From Sophora flavescens (lineage: Eukaryota > Streptophyta > Magnoliopsida > Fabales > Fabaceae), in NCBI GenBank assembly GCA_030762895.1, contig CM061069.1, positions 108,567,669 through 108,631,668 of the forward strand: a stretch of 64,000 nt of DNA, given 5' to 3'. The notes under the pieces were generated by a model, which did not search any database, was not told where the DNA came from, and worked only from the letters and a program-made list of their open reading frames with translations. A program made the position numbers and the translations under genes. Shown here piece by piece: positions 55,211 to 64,000 of the stretch (the stretch's first letter is position 1; every line of letters begins with the position of its first letter).

Positions 55211-56636
55211 TGATAGTGTGATTTTACATGATGTTTCTTGTACACTTTTGCATGCATTTTTCATATAGATTAAGCATTCTTTATTTGATTTTAGTTAGTT
55301 TTTCCCTTGGAACGGGTGAAGCGGTTTCTTGGTATTGTTTTGCAGGAATCAATGAAAAAATGATCAAAATCAGCCATGATGGAGCCTGGATGAAATACAG
55401 CTTGAAAAGTGAAGAATTGAGCCAAGCAGAGACCATTTGGTTAACTTAGAGTCAAGGGAATGAAGAAACAGTGGAGAATGAAGTGCAGGAATGCTCGCCC
55501 CGCGAGAGGCTACTCGCCTCGCGAGACTGAAGATTGACTGTGCCAGAGAATGCAACCATTTCTGTCTCGCCACGCGAACCATGTCTCGCCTCGCGAGCCT
55601 GAGGACCAGAAGCCATCACGCCCAGGCCCTGATACTCATCACGGGCGTATTTGAGAAGAACCTTACTGTCTTGCCTCGCGAGCCACTCTCGCCTCGCGAG
55701 AGATCCAATCTCTGAAGACCAGATTTTTAACATTCGCCTGGCGAGCCAGGTCTCGCCTCGTGAACGCGCGCAGAGTCTGATTGCTATAAGTTGCTGTTTT
55801 AGGGCAGAATGACGAAGTTTTTTGGAGAGTGAGGCACTTGGAGGCTGCGGCTGGACTAGGGTTCCAACCCTAAGTAGGGAGCTGAGTTAGGGGGTTGCTG
55901 TGACGACAGTGGGAAGCTTCAATGGAGTTCTCCCTTTCTTCTTTTCTCCACTTCTTTTCTGGTTTGGCTTTCTCTGTAATTATGAGTAGCTAGTCCCTGT
56001 TTGTTGGTATTATATGTAACCAAACTGATTAACATGTATTTGTCTTGACTGATTATTCTGTGTTCATGCCTTCGTATTAGTGATTAATTTTCCATGCTTA
56101 ATGCTTGTTGTGGCTAGCACCCCCATGACTCGATTAGTGTTTTGGTATGCAATTGGGAAATTCGTATTAGAACCGAAACCGAATTTAATCACCTAGTAAC
56201 CCTTGCATCTAGTAATGGAGTTTAGTTTACTAGTAATCGCGTAATCCCTAATCCTAATGCAAATTCTTTAATCTAGGCCACCTAAGGAATTAGGGTCTAT
56301 TAGTGGATTTAGGCTCTTGTCATCCGAGGAATCGGGGCTTGAGTAGTTTAGTGAATTGATTTTAATATTTGAAGCATGAATGGGAGGTATCTAGTCCTGG
56401 TATTGCATGAGGTAGATGTTTGGTAAAGTCTAGTCCCAACATATCCTTTTCACATTCCAAGTGCTCGACAAAAATACAAAAAGATTTTTGTTTTGTTTGT
56501 TTTGATTTCTCTTCATAGTCAAGATAGTTGCTGAGTTTGTGAATTGGTAATTGACATCCAATCCCCGTGGATACGATAACCGGTCTCACCAGTATTACTT
56601 ATACGGTTGGGTATACTTGCCCGGAGCGAGTCAACA
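55211..56636 (+). repeat. LTR 2 of nested element (1,426 bp)
   Basis: It begins TGATAGTGTGATTTTACATG and ends GCGAGTCAACA, followed at once by the TAGAG duplication. It shares with the inner LTR of the right arm the variants 'aatcggggcttgagtag' and 'gtgaattgatttt', where LTR 1 has 'aatcgaggctttagtag' and 'gtggattgatttt'. Confidence 0.92.
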
Positions 56637-57545
56637 TAGAGCCTTGGGCGTTGTAGCCCCAGATGATAACCAAAATATCAATAGAAATCTCAATAGAAAT
56701 GTCAATAAGAATAATCAACCACGGGTTGAACAACAAGTTATACAACTTGGCGGATCTGAACAAGATGATGAGCGGCCACATCCCCATCGTCGGATTCCTC
56801 GAGGCGTGGAAATGTACATATTCTACAACCAGGAGGAAGGCGAAGATTTTGTCATAAACCAGGGTGCTTTTGGGCGTTTCGTCAAAAGCGTACAAAATCA
56901 AAAGCGTCAATCAAGTCGTCGGCAGGCATTGAATAGATTTGGTTTTAATATAGCCAATCAACCATTTTTGCATCGGCATTTCTGATTGGGTCCAACAGAC
57001 AGAAATTCCTCGAGGATACAAAATACCCAAGTTGTCAAAATTCTCGGGAGAAAGTGGAGAGTCGTGAGTCGAGCACATTGCCCGATATACAATCGAGTTG
57101 GGAGATTTGGCTTTAGAGGAGGGATTAAAGATGAAGTTCTTACCGAGTTCATTGACTAAGAATGCTTTTTCTTGGTTTTCAACTCTAAGGCCTAATTTCA
57201 TACATTCCTGGAATCAATTAGAGAGGAGTTTTCATGATCAATTCTTGGGGTGACTGAAAATAGGATTGACAGATTTATTTTGCATTAAAAGAATGAATAA
57301 TGAGTCTGTCGATGATTACATTGCCCGGTTCCATCAAATGAGGAGTCGTTGCTTCACCCCTGTCCCTGAGGCGGAAATAGTGAAGACTGCTGCTGGGGGT
57401 CTAGATTATCATATTAGGAAGAAGTTGGTCAACCAACATCTAATTGATCTTGCCCAGTTAGGAGATAAAGTCCGACAAATTGAACAATTGAAAGCCGAAA
57501 AGGTTTTCAAGCAGAAGAAATTCCTCAAAAGAGAAAAGATTAACT
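56637..57545 (+). pseudogene. gypsy gag of older element, continuation, left arm
   Basis: Starting with the TAGAG duplication, this continues the gag split at 50,868: ALGVVAPDDNQNINRN, EQDDERPHPHRRIP, FGFNIANQPF, a retrotransposon gag domain with GDLALEEGLKMKF, FSTLRPNFIH, LERSFHDQF and IARFHQMRSRCFTP, then AEKVFKQKKFLKREKI. Several small indels break the frame (near 56,810, 56,870 and 56,985). It ends at the palindrome loop. Confidence 0.88.
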
Positions 57546-57600
57546 CTGGGGAATTTCTTCTGCTTGAAAACCTTTTCGTCGGATTCACTACATCCGACAA
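57546..57600. other. loop of the giant inverted repeat
   Basis: These 55 bp are present only in the orientation of the right arm. On the minus strand they encode FVGCSESDEKVFKQKKFP, a second copy of the EKVFKQKKF motif that also lies just outside the loop. That short direct repeat in gag may have provided homology for the fold-back junction at about 57,545. Confidence 0.8.
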
Positions 57601-58552
57601 AGTTAATCTTTTCTCTTTTGAGGAATTTCTTCTGCTTGAAAACCTTTTCGGCTTTCAATTGTTCAATTTGTCGGACTTTATCTCCTAACTGGGCAAGATC
57701 AATTAGATGTTGGTTGACCAACTTCTTCCTAATATGATAATCTAGACCCCCAGCAGCAGTCTTCACTATTTCCGCCTCAGGGACAGGGGTGAAGCAACGA
57801 CTCCTCATTTGATGGAACCGGGCAATGTAATCATCGACAGACTCATTATTCATTCTTTTAATGCAAAATAAATCTGTCAATCCTATTTTCAGGTCACCCC
57901 TGAAGAATTGATCATGAAAACTCCTCTCTAATTGATTCGAGGAATGTATGAAATTAGGCCTTAGAGTTGAAAACCAAGAAAAAGCATTCTTAGTCAATGA
58001 ACTCGGAAAGAACTTCATCTTTAATCCCTCCTCTAAAGCCAAATCTCCCAACTCGATTGTATATCGGGCAATGTGCTCGACTGTCGACTCTCCACTTTCT
58101 CCTGAGAATTTTGACAACTTGGGTATTTTGTATCCTCGAGGAATTTCTGTCTGTTGGACCCAATCAGGAAATGCCGATGCAAAAAATGGTTGATTGGCTA
58201 TATTAAAACCAAATCTATTCAATGCCTGCTCGACGACTTGATTGACGTTTTGATTTTGCACGTTTTGACGAAACGCTCCAAAAGCACCCTGGTTTATGAC
58301 AAAATCTTCGTCTTCCTCTGGTTGTAGAATATGTACATTTCCACGTCTCAGAGGAATCCGACGATGGGGATGTGGCCGTTCATCATCTTGTTCAGATCCG
58401 TCAAGTTGTATAACTTGTTGTTCAACCCGTGGTTGATTATTCTTATTGACATTTCTATTGAGATTTCTATTGATATTTTGGTTATCATCTGGGGCTACAA
58501 CGCCCAAGGCTCTATGTTGGACGGCTCTGGGCAAGTATACCCAGTCGTACAA
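57547..58552 (-). pseudogene. gypsy gag of older element, right arm (open over about 320 codons)
   Basis: On the minus strand from the TAGAG/LTR junction (58,514) the frame runs ALGVVAPDDNQ, RRGNVHILQPEEDEDFV, FGFNIANQPFF, the gag domain (YTIELGDLALEEGLKMKFF, FIHSSNQLERSFHDQFF, YIARFHQMRSRCFTPVP) and on to EKVFKQKKFP without a stop. It then crosses the palindrome junction into reversed left-arm DNA, where the frame encodes meaningless sequence (to 57,458). Upstream the frame enters LTR 2', so it has no natural start. It is the better-preserved copy of the left-arm gag. Confidence 0.85.
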
Positions 58553-59943
58553 GTAATACGGTGGTGAGACCGGTTATCGTATCCACGGGGATTGGATGTC
58601 AATTACCAATTCACAAACTCAGCAACTATCTTGACTATGAAGAGAAATCAAAACAAACAAAACAAAAATCTTTTTGTATTTTTGTCGAGCACTTGGAATG
58701 TGAAAAGGATATGTTGGGACTAGACTTTACCAAACATCTACCTCATGCAATACCAGGACTAGATACCTCCCATTCATGCTTCAAATATTAAAATCAATTC
58801 ACTAAACTACTCAAGCCCCGATTCCTCGGATGACAAGAGCCTAAATCCACTAATAGACCCTAATTCCTTAGGTGGCCTAGATTAAAGAATTTGCAATAGG
58901 ATTAGGGATTACGCGATTACTAGTAAACCAAACTCCATTACTAGATGCAAGGGTTACTAGGTGATTAAATTCAGTTTCGGTTCTAATACGAATTTCCCAA
59001 TTGCATACCAAAACACTAATCGAGTCATGGGGGTGCTAGCCACAACAAGCATTAAGCATGGAAAATTAATCACTAATACGAAGGCATGAACACAGAATAA
59101 TCAGTCAAGACAAATACATGTTAATCAGTTTGGTTACATATAATACCAACAAACAGGGACTAGCTACTCATAATTACAGAGAAAGCCAAACCAGAAAAGA
59201 AGTGGAGAAAAGAAGAAAGGGAGAACTCCATTGAAGCTTCCCACTGTCGTCACAACAACCCCCTAACTCAGCTCCCTACTTAGGGTTGGAACCCTAGTCC
59301 AGCCGCAGCCTCCAAGTGCCTCACTCTCCAAAAAACTTCGTCATTCTGCCCTAAAACAGCAACTTATAACAATCAGACTCTGCGCGCGCTCGCGAGGCGA
59401 GACCTGGCTCGCCAGGCGAATGTTAAAAATCTGGTCTTAAGAGATTGGATCTCTCGCGAGGTGATAGTGGCTCGTGAGGCGAGACAGTAAGGTTCTTCTC
59501 AAATACGCCCGTGATGAGTATCAGGGCCTGGGCGTGATGGCTTCTGGTCCTCAGGCTCGCGAGGCGAGACATGGTTCGCGTGGCGAGACAGAAATGGTTG
59601 CATTCTCTGGCACAGTCAATCTTCAGTCTCGCGAGGCGAGTAGCCTCTCGCGGGGCGAGCATTCCCAGAATTTCATTCTCCACTGTTTCTTCATTCCCTT
59701 GACTCTAAGTTAACCAGATGGTCTCTGCTTGGCTCAATTCTTCACTTTTCAAGCTGTATTTCATCCAGGCTCCATCATGGCTGATTTTGATCATTTTTTC
59801 ATTGATTCCTGCAAAACAATACCAAGAAACCGCTTCACCCGTTCCAAGGGAAAAACTAACTAAAATCAAATAAAGAATGCTTAATCTATATGAAAAATGC
59901 ATGCAAAAGTGTACAAGAAACATCATGTAAAATCACACTATCA
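58515..59943 (-). repeat. LTR 2' (inner LTR, right arm, 1,429 bp)
   Basis: On the minus strand it starts TGATAGTGTGATTTTAC (59943) and ends GCCGTCCAACA (58515). It matches LTR 2 of the left arm better than LTR 1, including the diagnostic 'ggggcttgag' variant. It shows C-to-T type changes at CpG sites in the CTCGCCTCGCGAG cluster. Confidence 0.92.
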
Positions 59944-61364
59944 AATCACCCCAAGCTTATTCAATTGCTTGTCCTCAAGCAATCACTAAGGCCAGAAGAT
60001 TAAACTAATCAAGGCATGGATAGTGAATCAAGAACCCGAGTAAATATTAATCCAAGCAATATGCATTTCAAACAATTCAGCAAGAGACAATCAGTTCAAG
60101 TCCAATTAGAAGCTTAAGTTTCTTAGATTCATATTCTCACTGATTCAGGCACTCTTTCTCACCTGAAACTCACCCCAAGCTTATTCATTTGCTTGGCTCT
60201 CTTTCACCTCACTCAAGTGTTAGGGACATAAGACAATTCGCTCCATTTTCCTCAAGGAATGAATTCTACCATAGGCTTTTACTATCAACCAAATCTCTAC
60301 TTTTTTAATGAAAACAATTAAGAATCACGAGGTCTTTACTTCGGTTGTAACGGGGCCATGTGATCAATCGTTAGGTGGGGAAATCAAGAAAAGGAAATTT
60401 TCAAAAGGGTACACAAAATATCAATCATTGCAAACATGACACCTTCTAAAATACCTTTTGGGTTTCGATTCCTTTTTCCACCTTTCTTTCTTTCTTTTTC
60501 TTTTTATTTCTCATTTCTTTTTGTCATCCCCTTCTCTATATATTTTTCTTTTTCTTTTGTTTTTCTTGTGCTTGGAGAAGGGGAGATTTTCAACTCAAGA
60601 GAAATATTTCTCTGATTCTTTCATCCCAAACTTTTTTCAACTACCTTTTTACCCTTTTGTAATACTTTAGAAGGTATCCTAACAAGTATATTTATCAAAA
60701 TATTCCAGGGTACCAAGAAAAGTATTTTATTCTTGTAGGCTCAAAATTGGGCAACTAAGGGGTAGCATTTCATCATTCAAAGCTCAGAAGGCCATAAAAA
60801 TACCTAGTGCCTCAATCATTTTCAAAAATGTTTTCAAAAAATTTTTAAGCTTCAAAATGGTTTCAAGTCAAGTTCTAGAGAAAGCAATCCAAGAGGAATA
60901 ACACTCTAACACAAAGAATGGGGTATATTTGGTGAGTACCCCTTTGGCTCAAAATCTCACATTTTAGTAGTTCAAAAATCAGTGAGCAACACAAATCTAT
61001 GAAACCATATGCTAATTATCAAACATCCAAGATTATCTCAAACATTTTTACTTGTAGCCTTATCACAAGAATAAAAAAAAATGGGTTCAAAAATTCACTA
61101 TCTCAATTTATTTGGCGCTTAGTTCTCACAATTGGATGCATAGTATAAGCAAGGGCAATCTAATTGTGTGATCATGCAGAACTATCATGCAAAACTATAT
61201 GAATGCAACATGAAAAATGCAAATGCAAAATACCCCTACCCCAAGCTTAAGAATTTACATTGTCCCCAATGTAAACAATCAAGTAAGAGAGAGGAGAAAA
61301 ATGGAACGACTTACCGAGGCGGTAGCGGGTGTTGGCTCTCATTCCAGTCAGAAACTTGTTGGGA

Positions 61365-61595
61365 GATGCATCACGGCCGTGAGCCTCATCACGGGCAGGC
61401 CGTGATCAATTCTGATCCATGGGTGTTGGCCTGTCACGGCCGTGAACTCCTTCACGGCTAGGCCGTGATACTCTCTGCTCTTCAGGGTCTTCTCATCACA
61501 CCCGTGATGTGGATCACGGCTGGGTCGTGATCCTTTCTGGTCTTCACGATTAGCTTATCACGGCCGTGACCAGTGTCACGGCCTAGACGTGATGG
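61365..61595. repeat. TCACGGCCGTGA palindromic repeat cluster, right arm
   Basis: Mirror of the cluster at 53,550-53,795, with several CpG sites intact that are decayed in the left arm (for example 'tcacgggcaggccgtgat' here against a CpG-to-CA change on the left). Confidence 0.8.
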
Positions 61596-61804
61596 TTGCT
61601 GCCTTTGCCTTTTCCTTGTCTTCTTGTTCTCCCTTCCTTCTTTCCCTGAAATCACTTGGCAATTTTATTAGTAAAAGAAAACTCTTGATCTTCTCAAATT
61701 ATTCAAGAGTTAAAAATCAAAAACAAAAACTAACTAAAGAGAAGGGTTAAGAAACTTGGGTTGCCTCCCAATAAGCGCTTCTTTAACGTCACTAGCTTGA
61801 CTCA

Positions 61805-62716
61805 TTAGAAGCATCCACCTGGATCCCAAAGCTTGTGGTATAAGGACCAAGGTGTGCTCAAGATGCAAGATCCTCCACCCGGATCCCATAGTTTGTGGAG
61901 TGGCGATTGCAGAAGTAATATGACTTTATCTTCAACTCCACCCAGCCAGTGTGTGAAAACTCCATTGACCTCTTCAACTACAATTATGAACTCACTTCCT
62001 CCCTGGTCAAATGGAATTTTCAAGAGGAGAGTTGACAGACAAGTGGAAGGGGTTAGCTTTGCAGCGTCCACACATGCATGTAAGCCGACATATTTGTCCA
62101 ATGCAGAAATTTCAGATTGCTCAGCAAGCATGGTAGAATTCGCTCCCACTTCATCTTCATTTTGAACTATCCCCAAAACCAGATTCTGCTCAAATTGTGC
62201 TGAATGTGACCCTTGTACTAGCTGTTTACAAATCTCCTCAACCTGCGTTTTGAAGTTCTGCTTCACAGCTTCGATACTTTCACAGTTGGTTCTGATTTTG
62301 GCCTCGGAGGCGGACAACTCTTGGGAATATTGTTCTAGAGCAACCTTCAGAGGTGGTTGCTCCTTCCATTCCCACTCCGCAATTTCCCAAGGACTTGTGA
62401 AAGGTACTTCCTCTTCTTGTGACTCTTCCACCATCACCACTTCATCTTCAATTTGATCCGTTCCCACAACCATATTCTGCTCAAATTCTGCTTCATGTGG
62501 CTCTATGGGAATCGTACATGGTGGTGGAGGTGGTAAATACAAGCAAAAGTTTTCCCAATCCTCCTCGGAGATGTTATACATAAGCCTACCCGTCACACTA
62601 TCAACCTGTGTTGGCCTAATATGATTCAACAAATCCATGCAGTCTCCCAAACACCAGTCGTCCTCCAAGGTGTGACTTGAGGCTTCCTCATAAGGTGGAT
62701 AATAATAATTGCCCAT
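61805..62716 (-). CDS. unknown protein of nested LTR element (303 aa)
   Basis: From the ATG at 62716 the frame is open for 303 codons. An aromatic N-terminus (MGNYYYPPYEEASSHTLED) is followed by NHIRPTQVDSVTGRLMYNIS, a proline run (YLPPPPPCTIPIEP), an acidic stretch (DQIEDEVVMVEESQEEEV) and a predicted coiled coil around EQYSQELSASEAKIRTNCES. The C-terminal part reads GGSEFIIVVEEVNGVFTHWL and has HKLWDPGG twice, separated by 16 residues. No gag CCHC, protease or RT motif is present. I do not recognise the family. Upstream in-frame codons extend to 62749 without an ATG. The position between PBS and the 'gggaggcaaccca' motif suggests it replaces gag-pol in a non-autonomous element. Confidence 0.7.
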   Translation of the reverse strand: MGNYYYPPYEEASSHTLEDDWCLGDCMDLLNHIRPTQVDSVTGRLMYNISEEDWENFCLYLPPPPPCTIPIEPHEAEFEQNMVVGTDQIEDEVVMVEESQEEEVPFTSPWEIAEWEWKEQPPLKVALEQYSQELSASEAKIRTNCESIEAVKQNFKTQVEEICKQLVQGSHSAQFEQNLVLGIVQNEDEVGANSTMLAEQSEISALDKYVGLHACVDAAKLTPSTCLSTLLLKIPFDQGGSEFIIVVEEVNGVFTHWLGGVEDKVILLLQSPLHKLWDPGGGSCILSTPWSLYHKLWDPGGCF

Positions 62717-62867
62717 GAATTTCGTCCACCTACCACAAACAAGACTCAAAACAAAAAGATCAAATATATACAGAAAAATAAAAAATAAAAAAAATGTCTA
62801 AATTAGTTGCCTCCTTTGTTACTAATGATATTGGCAAAACCAATCCCCGGCAACGGCGCCAAAAACT

Positions 62868-64000
62868 TGTTGGACGGCTCTGAGCAAGTATACCCAATCG
62901 TGCAAGTAATACGGTGGTGAGACCGGTTATCGTATCCACGGGGATTGGATGTCAATTACCAATTCACAAACTCAGCAACTATCTTGACTATGAAGAGAAA
63001 TCAAAACAAACAAAACAAAAATCTTTTTGTATTTTTGTCGAGCACTTGGAATGCGAGAAGGATATGTTGGGACTAGACTTCACCAAACCTCTACCTCATG
63101 CAATACCAGGACTAGATACCTCCCATTCATGCTTCAAATATTAAAATCAATCCACTAAACTACTAAAGCCTCGATTCCTCGGATGACAAGAGCCTAAATC
63201 CACTAATAGACCCTAATTCCTTAGGTGGCCTAGATTAATGAATTTGCATTAGGATTAGGGATTACGCGATTACTAGTAAACCAAACTCCATTCCTAGATG
63301 CAAGGGTTACTAGGTGATTAAATTCAGTTCCGATTCTAATACGAATTTCCCAATTGCATACCAAAACACTAATCGAGTCATGGGGGTGTTAGCCACAACA
63401 AGCATTAAGCATGGAAAATTAATCACTAATACGAAGGCATGAACACAGAATAATCAGTCAAGACAAATATATGTTAATCAGTTTGGTTACATCTAATCCC
63501 AACAAACAGGTATTAGCTACTCATAATTACAGAGAAAGCCAAACCAGAAAAGCAGTGGAGAAAGGAAGAAAGGGAGAACTCCATTTAAGCTTCCCACTGT
63601 CGTCACAGCAACCCCCTAACTCAGCTCCCTCCTTAGGGTTGGAACCCTAGTCCAGCCACAGCCTCCAAGTGCCTCACTCTCCAAAAAACTTCGCCATTCT
63701 GCCCTAAAACAGCAACTTATACCAATCAGACTCTGCGCACGCTCGCAAGGCGAGACCTGGCTCGCCAGGCGAATGTTAAAAATCTGGTCTTCAGAGATTG
63801 GATCTCTCGCGAGGCGAGAGTGGATCGCGAGGCGAGACAGTAAGGTTCTTCTCAAATACGCCCGTGATGAGTATCAGGGCCTGGGCGTGGTGGCTTCTGG
63901 TCCTCAGGCTCGCGAGGCGAGACATGGTTCGCGTGGCGAGACAGAAATGGTTGCATTCTCTGGCACAAACAGTCTTCAGTCTCGCGAGGCGAGTAGCCTC
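62868..64000 (-). repeat. LTR 1' (outer LTR, right arm, truncated by window end)
   Basis: On the minus strand the LTR ends GCCGTCCAACA at 62868, with the PBS TGGCGCCGTTGCCGGGG just beyond it (about 62,861-62,843). It shares 'cgaggctttagtag' with LTR 1 of the left arm. The 5' end of this LTR lies beyond the window. Confidence 0.92.

Larger units (their letters stand above)
50869..56636 (+). mobile_element. nested non-autonomous Ty3/gypsy-like element, left-arm copy (5.8 kb)
   Basis: Two LTRs (50869-52279 and 55211-56636) flank 2.9 kb of internal DNA, with a gypsy PBS after the first LTR and a purine-rich tract 'aagcttggggtga' before the second. It is inserted in the older gypsy gag with the 5-bp duplication TAGAG. 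The interior has one ORF-like region (52,431-53,343) and no protease, RT, RNase H or integrase, so the element depends on another for movement. The conserved phrase 'gcgcttattgggaggcaaccca' (53,368-53,389) is found after the coding region of Athila/Tat-type gypsy elements. Confidence 0.9.
51165..64000. repeat. giant inverted repeat (arms at least 6.38 kb, 55-bp loop)
   Basis: The sequence 51165-57545 is the reverse complement of 57601-64000, apart from point differences and small indels. The pairing runs through gag, LTR 2, the internal region and most of LTR 1. Corresponding coordinates sum to 115,146-115,165 throughout, so there is no large rearrangement between the arms. The single-copy loop is 57546-57600. 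The right arm continues beyond the window, so the outer end is unknown. Confidence 0.93.
58515..64000 (-). mobile_element. nested gypsy-like element, right-arm copy (inverted, cut by window end)
   Basis: This is the mirror of 50869-56636: inner LTR 58515-59943, internal region 59944-62867, outer LTR 62868 to beyond 64000. It sits next to the same TAGAG duplication (CTCTA at 58510-58514) in the same gag position, so it is not an independent insertion. It keeps the 303-codon ORF open. Confidence 0.92.

Noticed and set aside
56362..56589. 75-codon frames with ECEKDMLGLDF in the LTRs
   Set aside because: Again LTR-internal, on the strand opposite to the element, present only as part of the repeat.
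59705..59926. 73-codon frame starting MMFLVHFCMHF, present in LTR copies
   Set aside because: It lies entirely within the LTR near its 5' end and is repeated only because the LTR is. It shows no protein motif.
50869..64000. Two independent insertions of the nested LTR element in opposite orientation
   Set aside because: Both copies use the identical TAGAG site in the same gag context, and their LTR variants pair across arms, which fits one inverted duplication.

Overview
This window is AT-rich plant nuclear DNA. Its genes have many GT-AG introns and it is dense with plant transposon families, including Ty1/copia, Ty3/gypsy, LINE, SINE, CACTA, hAT, Mutator-like elements and MITEs. A dicot, most likely a legume, is inferred from the style of the repeats (inverted 'ggtccctgcaaa' elements); no species can be named from the sequence alone. 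Only two host gene families are recognisable: one ALA-interacting subunit (Cdc50/LEM3) gene and two copies of a GH28 polygalacturonase gene.

Layout. 1-2,728: 5' part of a degenerate copia element on the minus strand, cut by the window edge. 3,270-7,702: the last four exons of an ALIS/Cdc50 gene on the plus strand; its 2.65-kb intron holds a Mutator-like element with a 9-bp target duplication. 7,703-14,250: mostly non-coding, with a LINE scrap (about 9,920-10,630), a second Mutator-like element that appears to carry captured GC-rich DNA (11,645-12,755) and a smaller inverted-repeat element. 14,804-17,910: an apparently intact seven-exon polygalacturonase gene (PG1). 18,696-28,356: a full-length but dead LINE with flanking duplications, interrupted by a decayed hAT transposon and an unidentified repeat. 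28,700-41,480: an array of repeated blocks made of PG upstream DNA, a MITE and an RNase H remnant. One PG-upstream copy is split by a 7.1-kb CACTA transposon (33,117-40,239) carrying a ten-exon TNP1-like/Ulp1-like pseudogene. 41,577-44,490: an antisense LINE inserted in front of 44,949-47,574, a second polygalacturonase copy (PG2) that has lost its last exon. 48,070-64,000: retrotransposon territory.

The most striking structure is at the right end. An older gypsy element was invaded by a younger LTR element without a visible pol (TSD TAGAG). The composite was then duplicated head-to-head, giving an inverted repeat with arms of at least 6.38 kb around a 55-bp loop at 57,546-57,600. LTR-specific variants are shared between corresponding LTRs of the two arms, so the inversion came after the nested insertion. 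The right arm keeps an open 303-codon reading frame of unknown function that is broken in the left arm.

The genes do not form a pathway. ALIS proteins are beta subunits of P4-ATPase lipid flippases, and polygalacturonases cut cell-wall pectin. The biology of the window is dominated by repeated duplication and transposition around the PG locus.
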